DNA of 64,000 bases, taken from contig JAJXWB010000005.1 in the NCBI GenBank assembly GCA_021781815.1, positions 62,001 to 126,000 of the forward strand, given 5' to 3'. This DNA comes from Pseudomonadota bacterium. Lineage in GTDB: Bacteria; Pseudomonadota; Alphaproteobacteria; Rhizobiales; Beijerinckiaceae. Shown here piece by piece: positions 45,562 through 54,423 of this stretch; within the stretch, counting starts at the first letter, position 1, and every line of letters starts with the position of its first letter. A program made the translations under genes and the position numbers. The notes under the pieces were generated by a model. That model had not been told where the DNA came from. It saw only the letters and a list, made by a program, of their open reading frames with translations, and ran no database searches.

Positions 45562-46494
45562 ATGGATCTCGAAACCGGTTTCGACACGCGCCTCGTCCTG
45601 TCCGGGCCTTTACGCAAACCGCGGCAAATGTTGTCCGATCAGGAATACGGCGGCCATGCCTCGATCCACGACGATTCGATGGCCGAAAAGCTCGGGTTTC
45701 GGGCCGGCCCTATCGAGGGACCGACGCATTTTTCGCTGTTCCCGCCGCTGCTCGAACAGATCTGGGGGCGGGCGTGGTTCGAGACAGGGTGCATTTCCGC
45801 GCACTATCAGAACATGGTCGTCGAAGGCGAAGAGGTCCGGGCCTTCGCCGAAATCCCCCGGAAGGGCGCGCGAAAGACCCGTGTGTGGGCAGAGAAGGCC
45901 GATGGTTCGCCCGTGCTGGAGGCCTCTGCGTCGCTTGGTCCAGACGGCGGCGAAACGCTGCTGGAGGAGCGGCTGAAGCAGCTCCGCCCGCCTGGCAAGC
46001 TCGTGATCCTCGCGGATCTGCGCGTTGGCATGAAGGGGCCGCAAGACGAGCGCGTGCGCATGGACCCGGAGCAGCATATGGGTGCGCTCTACCCGTTTTC
46101 GCTCGTCGGCAAGCTCGCCGTCATCACCGAAACGTCGCCATGGTATTCGGATCCGCAGGCCTCGCCCTGGGGCCGGCCGATCGTGCCGCTCGAGATGGTC
46201 AGCGTCCTGGCTGAATATTCGAGCCGGCAGGCCGCCTTCCCGGTGAAGGGGCCAGCCGTCGGCCTGTTCGCCGATCAGGAGATCCGGATGATCGAGGGGC
46301 CGCTGTTCGTTGGCGAGGACTACGTGGTCCGCCGCGAAATCGTGGCCCTGTCGGAAAGCCGGCGCACGGAATCCTACTGGGTGCGCGCCCGGATTTTCGA
46401 CTCCTCGGGCAGGAAACAGGTTGCGGAAATGCTGCTCAACCACGCCACCCTGAAACATTCCTACGCGGGATACGAAGACGCTGCGCGCGCCTGA
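45562..46494 (+). CDS. hotdog-fold (MaoC-like) protein, unknown substrate
   Basis: The protein has 310 residues; GGGAG stands 10 bases before the ATG. The first half looks like a MaoC/FAS1-type dehydratase module: SIHDDSMAEKLGFRAGPIEGPTHFSLF, then HYQNMVVEGEEVRAFAEI with the usual HxxY/GE pattern. The second half contains WGRPIVPLEMVSVLAEYSS and GPLFVGEDYVVRREIVALSESRRTESYWVRARI, which look like a second hotdog. Two modules in one chain is common for CoA-thioester hydratases. No metabolic partner is adjacent. It is the only plus-strand gene in the radA-cvpA-purF block, 14 bases from convergent radA. Confidence 0.75.
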   Translation: MDLETGFDTRLVLSGPLRKPRQMLSDQEYGGHASIHDDSMAEKLGFRAGPIEGPTHFSLFPPLLEQIWGRAWFETGCISAHYQNMVVEGEEVRAFAEIPRKGARKTRVWAEKADGSPVLEASASLGPDGGETLLEERLKQLRPPGKLVILADLRVGMKGPQDERVRMDPEQHMGALYPFSLVGKLAVITETSPWYSDPQASPWGRPIVPLEMVSVLAEYSSRQAAFPVKGPAVGLFADQEIRMIEGPLFVGEDYVVRREIVALSESRRTESYWVRARIFDSSGRKQVAEMLLNHATLKHSYAGYEDAARA

Positions 46495-46508
46495 CGCGGC
46501 GCTACGCG

Positions 46509-47939
46509 TCACACGGTTTCGCTCCGCGCCCGCTCGCGCTGCAGTTGGCGCTGCGGCGCGAGCGAGGCGATATCGGCGACGAGCTTCGAAATATGCCCGG
46601 AGGGCCGCAACCGCATGTCCTTCGGCGCCTCCTCGGCCTTGTCGCCGGGCGGCGGCGGCAGGATGGCGTTGCGGAAACCGAGCTTCGCCGCCTCCTTCAG
46701 CCTGAGACCTGTGTGGATCACGGGCCGCACGGCGCCGGACAGGCCGACCTCGCCGAAAAACACGCAATCGGCCGGCAGAACCGCGCCGGTGAGCGATGAG
46801 ACAAGCGCGGCGGCGACCGCGAGATCGGCGGCCGGCTCGTAAATGCGCAGGCCGCCCGCGATCGACAGATAGACGTCATGGCCGCCGAGTCGCACGCCGC
46901 CATGCGCCTCCAGCACCGCCAGCACCATGGCGAGCCTCTGGCTGTCCCAGCCGACGACGGCGCGGCGCGGCGTGCCGAGCGTGGTCGGCGTCGCCAGCGC
47001 CTGGATTTCCAGCAGCATCGGGCGTGAACCCTCCATGCCCGCGAGCACCGCGGCGCCCGGCGCGCCAGCCTCGCGTCCCGCCAGAAACAGCGCGCTTGGA
47101 TTGGCCACTTCGGCAAGGCCGGCGCCGGTCATCTCGAACACGCCGATCTCGTCGGTCGGGCCGAACCTGTTCTTGGCCGCCCGCATCATGCGGAAATGGT
47201 GAGCGCCGTCGCCCTCGAACGACAGCACGGCGTCGACCATGTGCTCCACCACGCGGGGGCCGGCGACCTGCCCATCCTTGGTGACATGCCCGACCAGCAC
47301 GATGCATGCGCCGGACGTCTTCGCGTAGCGGATCAGCGCCTGCGCCGACGCGCGCACCTGCGTCACCGTGCCGGGCGCGGACTCGACCGCGTCGGTGAAC
47401 ATGGTCTGGATCGAATCGATGACAACGAGAGCAGGGCGCTCGCCCTGCGCCAGCGTCGCCAGAATGTCCTCGACATGGGTCTCGGCCGCCAGTTGCACCG
47501 GCGCATCGGCCAGCCCGAGCCGCACCGCGCGCATCCGCACCTGCGCCGTCGCCTCCTCGCCGGAAATGTAGACGACCCGCCGCTTTTTTCGCGCGAGCGC
47601 CGCGCAGATCTGGGTGAGAAGAGTGGATTTGCCGATACCCGGCTCGCCGCCGATCAGCAGCACGGAGCCCGGTACGAACCCGCCGCCCGTGACGCGGTCG
47701 AATTCCCGGATGCCGGACACGATGCGCGGCGCCTCCTGCGTCTCGCCATCGAGCCCTTCGAGCTTGAACGGCCGGCCCTTGCGTCCGCCGCGCGAAGCGG
47801 GCGTTCCCGCGCCGATGCCGGCGGCGGCGGATTCCTCGATGATCGTGTTCCACTCACCGCAGGACTCGCATTTCCCCTGCCAGCGGTTGGAAACCGCGCC
47901 GCAGTTCTGGCAGGCGAAAGACGAGTGAGAACGGACCAT
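46509..47939 (-). CDS. radA: DNA repair protein RadA
   Basis: The protein has 476 residues from the ATG at 47937-47939 (MVRSHSSFACQNCGAVSN), which fits the usual length of the N-terminus; a start two codons upstream is possible. RadA is a hexameric helicase that extends D-loops in homologous recombination. Order: zinc finger CQNCG...CESCGEW; RecA-like core with Walker A GEPGIGKST; Walker B VVIDSIQ; the KNRFG motif (AAKNRFGP); and the C-terminal Lon-like domain. It is followed on the same strand by the cvpA-purF block, with a hotdog gene in between. Confidence 0.97.
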   Translation of the reverse strand: MVRSHSSFACQNCGAVSNRWQGKCESCGEWNTIIEESAAAGIGAGTPASRGGRKGRPFKLEGLDGETQEAPRIVSGIREFDRVTGGGFVPGSVLLIGGEPGIGKSTLLTQICAALARKKRRVVYISGEEATAQVRMRAVRLGLADAPVQLAAETHVEDILATLAQGERPALVVIDSIQTMFTDAVESAPGTVTQVRASAQALIRYAKTSGACIVLVGHVTKDGQVAGPRVVEHMVDAVLSFEGDGAHHFRMMRAAKNRFGPTDEIGVFEMTGAGLAEVANPSALFLAGREAGAPGAAVLAGMEGSRPMLLEIQALATPTTLGTPRRAVVGWDSQRLAMVLAVLEAHGGVRLGGHDVYLSIAGGLRIYEPAADLAVAAALVSSLTGAVLPADCVFFGEVGLSGAVRPVIHTGLRLKEAAKLGFRNAILPPPPGDKAEEAPKDMRLRPSGHISKLVADIASLAPQRQLQRERARSETV

Positions 47940-48167
47940 GAACATTGATAAGCGGATTCGCGGGGGCGGGCAAGGGCGGGCGATGTCGCGAAATGGCGCG
48001 ATGGCGCGGACCGCGCCGGCGTCGCCGTAATTTCCCGGCAATTTCAGACAGGCTGCAAAGGGGCGTGGACATTGGGAGCCTGATGTTGGAGAGCGCTCCA
48101 GCATCAGGTCACTGCAGTTTGGCCGGTAATTCTGACGGAAATAAAATTTCTGGTCGGCGCCGCATTC

Positions 48168-49355
48168 TCACGCCACGCGGAGCACAGGCGATGCCTGGTT
48201 TTGCGGCCTGGGCTGATCGGCGCGCCTGACGCGATTTCGTCCCTCGCTCTTGGCGCGGTAAAGAGCAATGTCGGAAAATTCGAGTAACGCGCTGAGCGGC
48301 TCCTCGCCGGTCGCGCTCATCGAAACACCGCAACTTACGGTCGCATTCACACGACGGCCCCCGAGGGAACTGCAGCTTTCCGCGAAAGACGAGCGGATTC
48401 GATCGGCGCGGACGTATGCAGCCTCAATACTCGACCCCGGCAACACCACGGCGAACTCCTCGCCACCAAGACGACCAAATACGTCATTCGGCCGAAGCGC
48501 TTTGGCCCCGACCTCGCAGAACTTCCGGATGACGGCGTCGCCGACCGCGTGGCCGTGTGTGTCGTTGACCACCTTGAATCGATCGAGGTCGAACATCAAC
48601 ACTGAAACGGGCGCGTCGGCGCGCCTGCAGCGTTCTAAAACCCGCTCGGCGCTTTCAAAGAAAGCGGCCCGGTTGGCGATTCCCGTGAGCGGGTCGACTT
48701 GCGCGGCCACCTTGCTGGCCGCCTCGCTCCGCTCGCGGATCAGAGCCAGAATGAACACGGCCGAGCCGAGCGCAAATACGATGCTTTCAAAGTGAATCAC
48801 GCCAAACAACGTCATCAGCGAGGGCACCTCGTACTGGCTGGTCGGGCCGAGCAGGGTGCTGTGCGCGCCGATCATCAGGACGGCGGCATGCACGGTCGTG
48901 AAAATGATCATTGGCCAGCGCGCCGTCAGGCGCTCATTCCGGCTGCGCCATAGAGCGAAGGCCGCGGCAAACAAATAAGCAGAACCTACAGCGAGGCCGA
49001 ACGACCCGGTTACGTTACGCACTCCGGGAATATCATTTGCGAGCCCGACGATCAGGGTTCCGAGAAGGGCAAAGACGAGCGGCGTGGGCTTCGCGTCCAG
49101 CGCCCGCGCGGACATCCACATCAGGCCCGGCGCCAGCACCAGCATGCTTCCACCGAAAGCCGACGCCAGAGGCCGGTGCGAGGCCATTGCCAGCATCATG
49201 CAAAAGATGCCTCCGGCGGCCACGATGTTGGCGAACCCCCACAGAGCCAAGGCCGACGCCTGTCGATTCTGGCTCCAGGCGACGAGCAACACGATGCCAG
49301 CGCACGCCGCGACAAAACTCTCCATAGTCATCAGCGTCGGCACATCAAGATGCAT
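48168..49355 (-). CDS. membrane diguanylate cyclase (GGDEF)
   Basis: The protein has 395 residues. Residues ~1-205 are hydrophobic with several helices, a membrane sensor of the multi-helix type; no known named domain is evident. The C-terminal GGDEF domain starts near VDPLTGIANRAAFF, has FDLDRFKVVNDTHGHAVGD and the active site GGEEF (Gly297). The inhibitory I-site RPND lies five residues upstream, so c-di-GMP feedback inhibition is expected. It makes cyclic di-GMP at the inner membrane. It is monocistronic, flanked by radA and a long intergenic stretch. Confidence 0.94.
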   Translation of the reverse strand: MHLDVPTLMTMESFVAACAGIVLLVAWSQNRQASALALWGFANIVAAGGIFCMMLAMASHRPLASAFGGSMLVLAPGLMWMSARALDAKPTPLVFALLGTLIVGLANDIPGVRNVTGSFGLAVGSAYLFAAAFALWRSRNERLTARWPMIIFTTVHAAVLMIGAHSTLLGPTSQYEVPSLMTLFGVIHFESIVFALGSAVFILALIRERSEAASKVAAQVDPLTGIANRAAFFESAERVLERCRRADAPVSVLMFDLDRFKVVNDTHGHAVGDAVIRKFCEVGAKALRPNDVFGRLGGEEFAVVLPGSSIEAAYVRADRIRSSFAESCSSLGGRRVNATVSCGVSMSATGEEPLSALLEFSDIALYRAKSEGRNRVRRADQPRPQNQASPVLRVA

Positions 49356-49461
49356 GATCCGATACTCCCAATGACATGCTGCGGCGCCAACCGTTACACA
49401 ACCGCTTCTATCTTTATCCGGGTTTAAGCGGTTTGATTCGGCGTCATATCAGGCGCGCATG

Positions 49462-49496
49462 GGTAAAATTGCTACAAACATAGCCGCAATTTTACC
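49462..49496. repeat. 11-bp inverted repeat, AT-rich
   Basis: GGTAAAATTGC at 49462-49472 and GCAATTTTACC at 49486-49496 are exact reverse complements with a 13-base spacer. AT content is far above that of its surroundings. The minus-strand reading places the TAA of the 39-codon ORF inside the first arm met. It may be an operator or a weak terminator. Confidence 0.7.
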
Positions 49497-49611
49497 GACC
49501 TCCCGAAGACGATTCCGCGACGAAAAGCGATCCAGGGTTTGAATTGGCTATGGCAATGCGCTGATGCGTCATCGTAATCCGTCCCGAATCGCAGCCCGTC
49601 GTGATCTTCAT
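49492..49611 (-). CDS. possible 39-residue protein
   Basis: The frame runs from ATG at 49609-49611, MKITTGCDSGRITMTHQR, to TAA in the inverted repeat. GGCGGAA stands immediately before the ATG, close for a ribosome-binding site. There is no known family, and the sequence has Ser/Gly/Asn-rich features. Its length makes it marginal; the evidence is the ribosome-binding site and the terminal hairpin. Confidence 0.25.
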   Translation of the reverse strand: MKITTGCDSGRITMTHQRIAIANSNPGSLFVAESSSGGR

Positions 49612-49708
49612 TTCCGCCATCCGCCGCCGGCGCTTCCGGCGCGTCGCTGGCGAACGGCATCGCGTGACGCTAAGACTTTTCCGAATTGATCGGCGCGGTT
49701 CGATTTCG

Positions 49709-50614
49709 ATGAAGTTTTTTTCGTTCATTGTCCTCCTCCTGCTCGGGAGCGGATTTTTCCGGGCCATGGAGCCTGCGCGCGCGGCGGAGCGCGCGCCGCA
49801 GAAGTTGCAGAGGCTGCTTGAGGGGCCGCCCATGCTGGTCAGGCTGGTCCGCAGCGCGACGCCCGGCTGCGAGCCGAACTGCGCCGAGTGGATCGCCGCC
49901 GAAGGCAGGATAACGCAGGAGACTCCGGCGGCGTTCGAGGCGGTCTTTCGCCAGCTCGGATCGCGGAAAACGCCGGTCCTGGTCCGGTCAGTGGGCGGTT
50001 CGGTGGATGCGGCCATGGCGATTGGCCGCATGATCCGCGCGCGCGGACTCGATGTGACCGTCGCCCATACCGCGCTCGACGGCTGTCCGGCCGACCGCGA
50101 CCAGCGCTGTGTCGCCGGCGACACGTCGCGGCTGCGCGGAACGCCGGTCACGCGCGGATTTTATTGCGCGTCAGCCTGCGTCCTGCTGTTTGCAGGCGGC
50201 GTGCGCCGCCTCGTCGCGCCGTGGTCGTCGGTGGGCGTTCATGAGATCACCGAGGTGACGAAGCAGTGGCGGGCGCGTCGCATCTATCGGCTCACGCGCC
50301 GCGTCATGCCCAATCATCAGGCGAGGGTGTTCAGAACTCTGGTCAGCGAGACGACGCTCTCGACCAAAATCTCGACATCCAGCGCATCGCGCGCCGTTCT
50401 CAGCCGCATGACCGATTATCTCCGGGAAATGGATGTCTCAAGAAAGCTCGTTGCGCTGATGATGGCCACGCCGGCCGCGAGCGTTCACTGGATGACGCGG
50501 CAGGAGTTGCGCGACACCAGGCTCGTGACCGATCCGTCAGGCTCCGCCGCGGCGGCGCCCCCCGACCAGGGTGCGCAGTCCCATGACATGACGCCAATTC
50601 TCCGACTTCGCTAA
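49709..50614 (+). CDS. exported ClpP/crotonase-like periplasmic protein
   Basis: The protein has 301 residues from the ATG at 49709 (MKFFSFIVLLLLGSGFFRAMEPARA, a signal peptide). A ClpP-like fold is suggested by TPVLVRSVGGSVDAAMAIGRMIRARGLDVTVA, then FYCASACVLLFAGGVRRLVAPWSSVGVHEI, where SAC is at the place of the nucleophile Ser. Two cysteine pairs may form disulfides (GCEPNC, GCPADRDQRC). It is similar to predicted periplasmic proteins of Rhizobiales, possibly proteases or inactive relatives. It ends in a 4-base convergent overlap with the Hsp70 gene. Confidence 0.75.
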   Translation: MKFFSFIVLLLLGSGFFRAMEPARAAERAPQKLQRLLEGPPMLVRLVRSATPGCEPNCAEWIAAEGRITQETPAAFEAVFRQLGSRKTPVLVRSVGGSVDAAMAIGRMIRARGLDVTVAHTALDGCPADRDQRCVAGDTSRLRGTPVTRGFYCASACVLLFAGGVRRLVAPWSSVGVHEITEVTKQWRARRIYRLTRRVMPNHQARVFRTLVSETTLSTKISTSSASRAVLSRMTDYLREMDVSRKLVALMMATPAASVHWMTRQELRDTRLVTDPSGSAAAAPPDQGAQSHDMTPILRLR

Positions 50615-51912
50615 TCCGCGGTCGCCCAGGCGGATGCGTCGTCGCGCTCGCCGATCAGCGCCAGCCCCGATGCGATCGACAGCAATTCGTCGCCGGATTC
50701 GATCCTGGCCGCACCGAACCGTCGCTCGAAGATTTCACGCACGGCGGGGACGAAGGACGTGCCGCCCGTCAGAAACACCCGATCGATCGTCTCTCCGCCG
50801 AATTTCGCCTGATCGAGCGTTGCGACCAGCGAAGCCTCAATTCGCGCGAGATCGCCAGCAATCCAGCCCTCGAAATCGTCGCGCCGGATTCTCGCGCGAA
50901 AATCGGCGCCGAGCGGGTCGAAAACGAAGTCGGTTTCGTCCTGGTGCGACAGCCGCGCCTTGGCCTCGGACACGGCCTTGTAGAGCGGGTAGCCCTGATC
51001 CTCCTCGACCAGTTCGATCATGCGCTCGATCTTCTCCGGCTCCAGGCAGTCCTTGCGCAGCTTCTTGAGATCGCGGAACTCGTCGGAGGATTTCAGCACC
51101 GACAGCAGGTTCCAGCGCGCGAAGCTGGAGAACACGCCGGCGGGCAGGTCGAGTTGCTTGCCCCAGCCCTGATATTTGCCGCCCTTGCCGAGACGCGGCA
51201 GCACGACCTTGTCGATGATCTGGAAATCGAAATTGTCGCCGGCGATCCCGACGCCGCCATGCGCCAGCGGCTGCGCGTGCACGCCCGTCTTGTCGACCGT
51301 GAACCGGAGAATCGAAAAGTCCGTCGTGCCGCCGCCGAAATCGGCGATCAGCACCGTCGCGCTCTTCTTGAGGTTGCGCGCGAAAAAGAAGGCGGCTGCG
51401 ACGGGTTCGTAGACGAACAGGATTTCAGAGAATCCGAACTTTTCGAGCGCCTCGCGATAGCGCCTCGCCGCCAGCGCCGGCTCGGGCGTCGCGCCCGCAT
51501 AGGCGACGGGGCGACCGATGACGAGGCGTTTCGGCATGGCGTCCGGCGCGAACGCGCTGTGCCTGCGCAGCTGCTCGAAGAATTCCTCCAGCAGATCCTC
51601 GAACCGCAGGCGCTTGCCATAGACATAGGCGCCGACGAACAGCGGGCTCGCCGCGAATGTCTTCAGCGACTGCATGAAGCGCGTGTCGTCGGGATGCTCG
51701 ATGTAGCGCGCGACCGCCCAGGGCCCGATCTCGCTGGCGATGTTGCGCGCGCCTGCGCCGGCCGCCTTCCAGAAGGCCAGAGCCGAGCGCAGCGTGTCGA
51801 TTTTTTGGGCCTCGAACGTGAAAGCGAGCGGCGAGGCCGCGCCGGACGGCCCGTCGCACAGGGCGAGAACGGAATTGGTGGTGCCGAAGTCAAAGCCGAG
51901 CGCGCGCGACAT
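50611..51912 (-). CDS. Hsp70-family protein (YegD-like)
   Basis: The protein has 433 residues from the ATG at 51910-51912 (MSRALGFDFGTTNSVLALCDG). It has the actin/Hsp70 ATPase domain: GFDFGTTNS phosphate 1, VLIADFGGGTTDFSI phosphate 2 and VFLTGGTSFVPAVREIFERRF adenosine motif. The C-terminal substrate-binding domain of DnaK is missing, as in the YegD group, so its substrate is unknown. Length is normal for this group. It overlaps the ClpP-like gene by 4 bases tail to tail. Confidence 0.9.
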   Translation of the reverse strand: MSRALGFDFGTTNSVLALCDGPSGAASPLAFTFEAQKIDTLRSALAFWKAAGAGARNIASEIGPWAVARYIEHPDDTRFMQSLKTFAASPLFVGAYVYGKRLRFEDLLEEFFEQLRRHSAFAPDAMPKRLVIGRPVAYAGATPEPALAARRYREALEKFGFSEILFVYEPVAAAFFFARNLKKSATVLIADFGGGTTDFSILRFTVDKTGVHAQPLAHGGVGIAGDNFDFQIIDKVVLPRLGKGGKYQGWGKQLDLPAGVFSSFARWNLLSVLKSSDEFRDLKKLRKDCLEPEKIERMIELVEEDQGYPLYKAVSEAKARLSHQDETDFVFDPLGADFRARIRRDDFEGWIAGDLARIEASLVATLDQAKFGGETIDRVFLTGGTSFVPAVREIFERRFGAARIESGDELLSIASGLALIGERDDASAWATAD

Positions 51913-52163
51913 GAGGCCGATCTGTGGGGTGTGGGATTTTGGTGGAGGCGGGCGAAGCCGCGGGGCCGCGTGCATCGCACAAATCCGGGGCCGGCGCTAC
52001 GGGGAAGGGGCGCTGCAACCGCGACGCCGGGCGTAGACGAACATTTTCGCCGCTGCTCGGCTGCGTTCGGCATAAGGGGGGAAGGAGGGGCGCGCCCTTG
52101 CATCCCGCCCCCCCCGCGCGTAATCCCTGCGCGACTTTCGATTTCGCAGCGCAAGAGATCCCC

Positions 52164-53942
52164 ATGCACCGCTATCGCTCGCACACCTGCGGAGACCTCC
52201 GCGAAGCCAACGCCGGGCAGGAGGCCCGTCTTTCCGGCTGGTGCCATCGCATCCGCGACCATGGCGGCGTGCTGTTCATCGACCTGCGCGACCATTACGG
52301 CGTCACGCAATGCGTGGCCGACCCGGATTCGCCGGCGTTCAAGCTGATCGAGACCTTCCGGTCCGAATGGGTCGTGCGCCTCGACGGCAAGGTGCGTATC
52401 CGGCCGGCCGGCACCGAGAACGCGGACATGCCCTCGGGCCGGATCGAGCTGTACATCACCGACGCCGAGGTTCTGGGCCCGGCGGCCGAACTGCCGCTGC
52501 CGGTGTTCGGCGACGCGCCCTATCCGGAAGACATCCGGCTGAAATATCGTTTCCTCGACCTGCGCCGCCAGAAGTTGCATGACAACATTATGCTGCGTGG
52601 CCGCGTGATCGACAGCTTGCGCAAGCGGATGAAGGAGTCTGGCTTCTTCGAGTTCCAGACGCCGATCCTGACGGCCTCGTCGCCGGAAGGCGCGCGCGAC
52701 TTCCTCGTGCCGGCGCGCCAGCATCCCGGCAAGTTCTATGCGCTGCCGCAGGCGCCGCAGCAGTTCAAGCAATTGCTGATGGTCGCGGGCTTCGACCGCT
52801 ACTTCCAGATCGCGCCGTGTTTTCGCGATGAGGACGCCCGCGCCGACCGTTCGCCGGGCGAGTTCTATCAACTCGATATCGAGATGAGCTTTGTCGAGCA
52901 GGAGGACGTGTTCCAGGCCATTGAACCTGTGCTGCGCGGCGTTTTCGAGGAGTTTGCCGACGGCAAGCCGGTCACGCAGACCTTTCCGCGCATTCCGTAT
53001 CGCGAGTCCATGCTGAAATACGGCTCGGACAAGCCGGATCTGCGCAATCCGCTGATCATCGTCGACGTGTCCAGCGAATTCGGCCGTGACGACGTGTCGT
53101 TCAAAGCCTTCAAGAACAAGACCGTCCGGGCCATCCCCGCGCCGGGGGCTGCCGCGCAGCCGCGCAGCTTCTTCGACAAGCTCAACGACTGGGCGCGTTC
53201 CGAAGGCGCGCCGGGGCTGGGTTATGTGATCTTTGAAGAGGAGGGCGGGTCGCTCGCCGGCAAGGGTCCGATCGCCAAGTTCATTCCAGCCGACGCGCTG
53301 AAGGCCATGGCCGACAAGGCCGGTGTGAAGGCGGGCGACGCGCTGTTCTTCTCCGCCGGCGAGGAAGAGAAGGCGGCGAAGCTCGCAGGTGCGGCGCGCC
53401 TGCGCATCGGCGCCGAACTCGGCTTGTCGGAAAAGGACGTCTTCAAGTTTTGCTGGATCGTCGATTTCCCGATGTACGAGTGGAACGAGGACGAGAAAAG
53501 AATAGACTTCTCGCACAATCCATTCTCAATGCCGCAGGGCGGGCTCGAGGCGCTGAATACAAAAGACCCGAAGGATATTCTGGCCTTCCAGTATGACATC
53601 GTCTGCAACGGCATCGAGCTGTCGTCGGGCGCCATCCGTAATCATCGCCCGGACCTGATGAAGCGCGCCTTTGAGATCGCCGGCTACGGCGAGGATGTCC
53701 TGCTTGAAAAATTCGGCGGCATGTATCGCGCGTTCCAGTATGGCGCGCCGCCGCACGGCGGCATTGCGCCGGGCGTAGACCGCATCGTCATGATGCTGGC
53801 GGGCGAGGAGAACCTGCGCGAGATTGTGCTATTCCCGATGAACCAGCGCGCCGAGGATCTGCTGATGGGCGCGCCGTCCAACGTCACGCCCAAGCAATTG
53901 CGGGAACTGCACATCAGGCTGAATTTGCCCGAGAAGGCCTGA
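52164..53942 (+). CDS. aspS: aspartyl-tRNA synthetase, probably non-discriminating
   Basis: The protein has 592 residues ([19 protein letters not shown]). It has the anticodon-binding OB fold, bacterial GAD insertion and class II motifs: motif 2 [19 protein letters not shown] and motif 3 [13 protein letters not shown]. His33 in RIRDHGG and the Gly in [10 protein letters not shown] occupy positions associated with non-discriminating enzymes that also charge tRNA-Asn with Asp. With gatA and gatB present, Asp-tRNA(Asn) would be amidated. A bidirectional terminator follows at 53957. Confidence 0.97.
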   Translation: MHRYRSHTCGDLREANAGQEARLSGWCHRIRDHGGVLFIDLRDHYGVTQCVADPDSPAFKLIETFRSEWVVRLDGKVRIRPAGTENADMPSGRIELYITDAEVLGPAAELPLPVFGDAPYPEDIRLKYRFLDLRRQKLHDNIMLRGRVIDSLRKRMKESGFFEFQTPILTASSPEGARDFLVPARQHPGKFYALPQAPQQFKQLLMVAGFDRYFQIAPCFRDEDARADRSPGEFYQLDIEMSFVEQEDVFQAIEPVLRGVFEEFADGKPVTQTFPRIPYRESMLKYGSDKPDLRNPLIIVDVSSEFGRDDVSFKAFKNKTVRAIPAPGAAAQPRSFFDKLNDWARSEGAPGLGYVIFEEEGGSLAGKGPIAKFIPADALKAMADKAGVKAGDALFFSAGEEEKAAKLAGAARLRIGAELGLSEKDVFKFCWIVDFPMYEWNEDEKRIDFSHNPFSMPQGGLEALNTKDPKDILAFQYDIVCNGIELSSGAIRNHRPDLMKRAFEIAGYGEDVLLEKFGGMYRAFQYGAPPHGGIAPGVDRIVMMLAGEENLREIVLFPMNQRAEDLLMGAPSNVTPKQLRELHIRLNLPEKA

Positions 53943-53956
53943 GCAAGGCCAAAAAA

Positions 53957-53977
53957 AGCCGCCGGCGACCGGCGGCT
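53957..53977. terminator. bidirectional terminator between aspS and the glycine-zipper gene
   Basis: AGCCGCCGG (53957-53965) and CCGGCGGCT (53969-53977) pair across a 3-base loop. TTTC follows on the plus strand. On the minus strand the stem is followed by TTTTTT. It lies between the convergent aspS and glycine-zipper genes. Confidence 0.9.
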
Positions 53978-53998
53978 TTCGTCCGGTTTGGACGTCCT

Positions 53999-54310
53999 TC
54001 AGTAGCAATAGCGCGGCGGCACACGCCGATAGCGATTGTAGCCGACCCGGCGATAACAACCGTTCTGATAGGCCCAGTAGCCGCGCGGACGCGGTTCGGC
54101 GGCGGCGCCGATCATTGCGCCCGTCGCCCCGCCAATAATGCCGCCGGCGATCGCCGCTCCTGCGCTGCCGCCGACTGCGCCGCCGATCGCGGCTCCGGCG
54201 CCCGCGCCGAGCAGGCCGCCGATGAGCGGGGCGTTCTGAGCCGACGCCTGCTGAACAGGCGCGAAACAAGCGAAGGCGAGAAGCGCCGCGCCGCCAATCA
54301 TGTGTTTCAT
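53999..54310 (-). CDS. exported glycine-zipper protein
   Basis: The protein has 103 residues from the ATG at 54308-54310, with AAGGGGG upstream. The signal peptide MKHMIGGAALLAFACFAPVQQASA is followed by a glycine zipper (GGLLGAGAGAAIGGAVGGSAGAAIAGGIIGGATGAMIG), able to form membrane-inserted helices, and a Tyr/Arg-rich tail, NGCYRRVGYNRYRRVPPRYCY, with two Cys. It is likely an envelope lipid-associated protein. It resembles the gene at 23.9 kb in layout but not in tail. Confidence 0.8.
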   Translation of the reverse strand: MKHMIGGAALLAFACFAPVQQASAQNAPLIGGLLGAGAGAAIGGAVGGSAGAAIAGGIIGGATGAMIGAAAEPRPRGYWAYQNGCYRRVGYNRYRRVPPRYCY

Positions 54311-54423
54311 GCAAACCCCCTTGGTTCCTGCGCCGGCTGATGGCGCCATCGCGGACTGGTCGCGAGCAGATCGAACCTTAATCCCACCGCCGCGATATGG
54401 CGAGGATGTCAGCGCTGGGCCGA

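Larger units (their letters stand above)
49356..49708. other. intergenic region between GGDEF and ClpP-like genes
   Basis: This 353-base region lies between divergent genes and must hold both promoters. It contains an AT-rich inverted repeat (49462-49496) and a possible 39-codon minus-strand gene (49492-49611), both listed separately. The rest shows no recognised RNA or protein gene. Confidence 0.5.

Noticed and set aside
51663-53516. 617-residue minus-strand frame over aspS and the Hsp70 5' end
   Set aside because: It runs across two genes in the wrong frame and has no recognisable domain.
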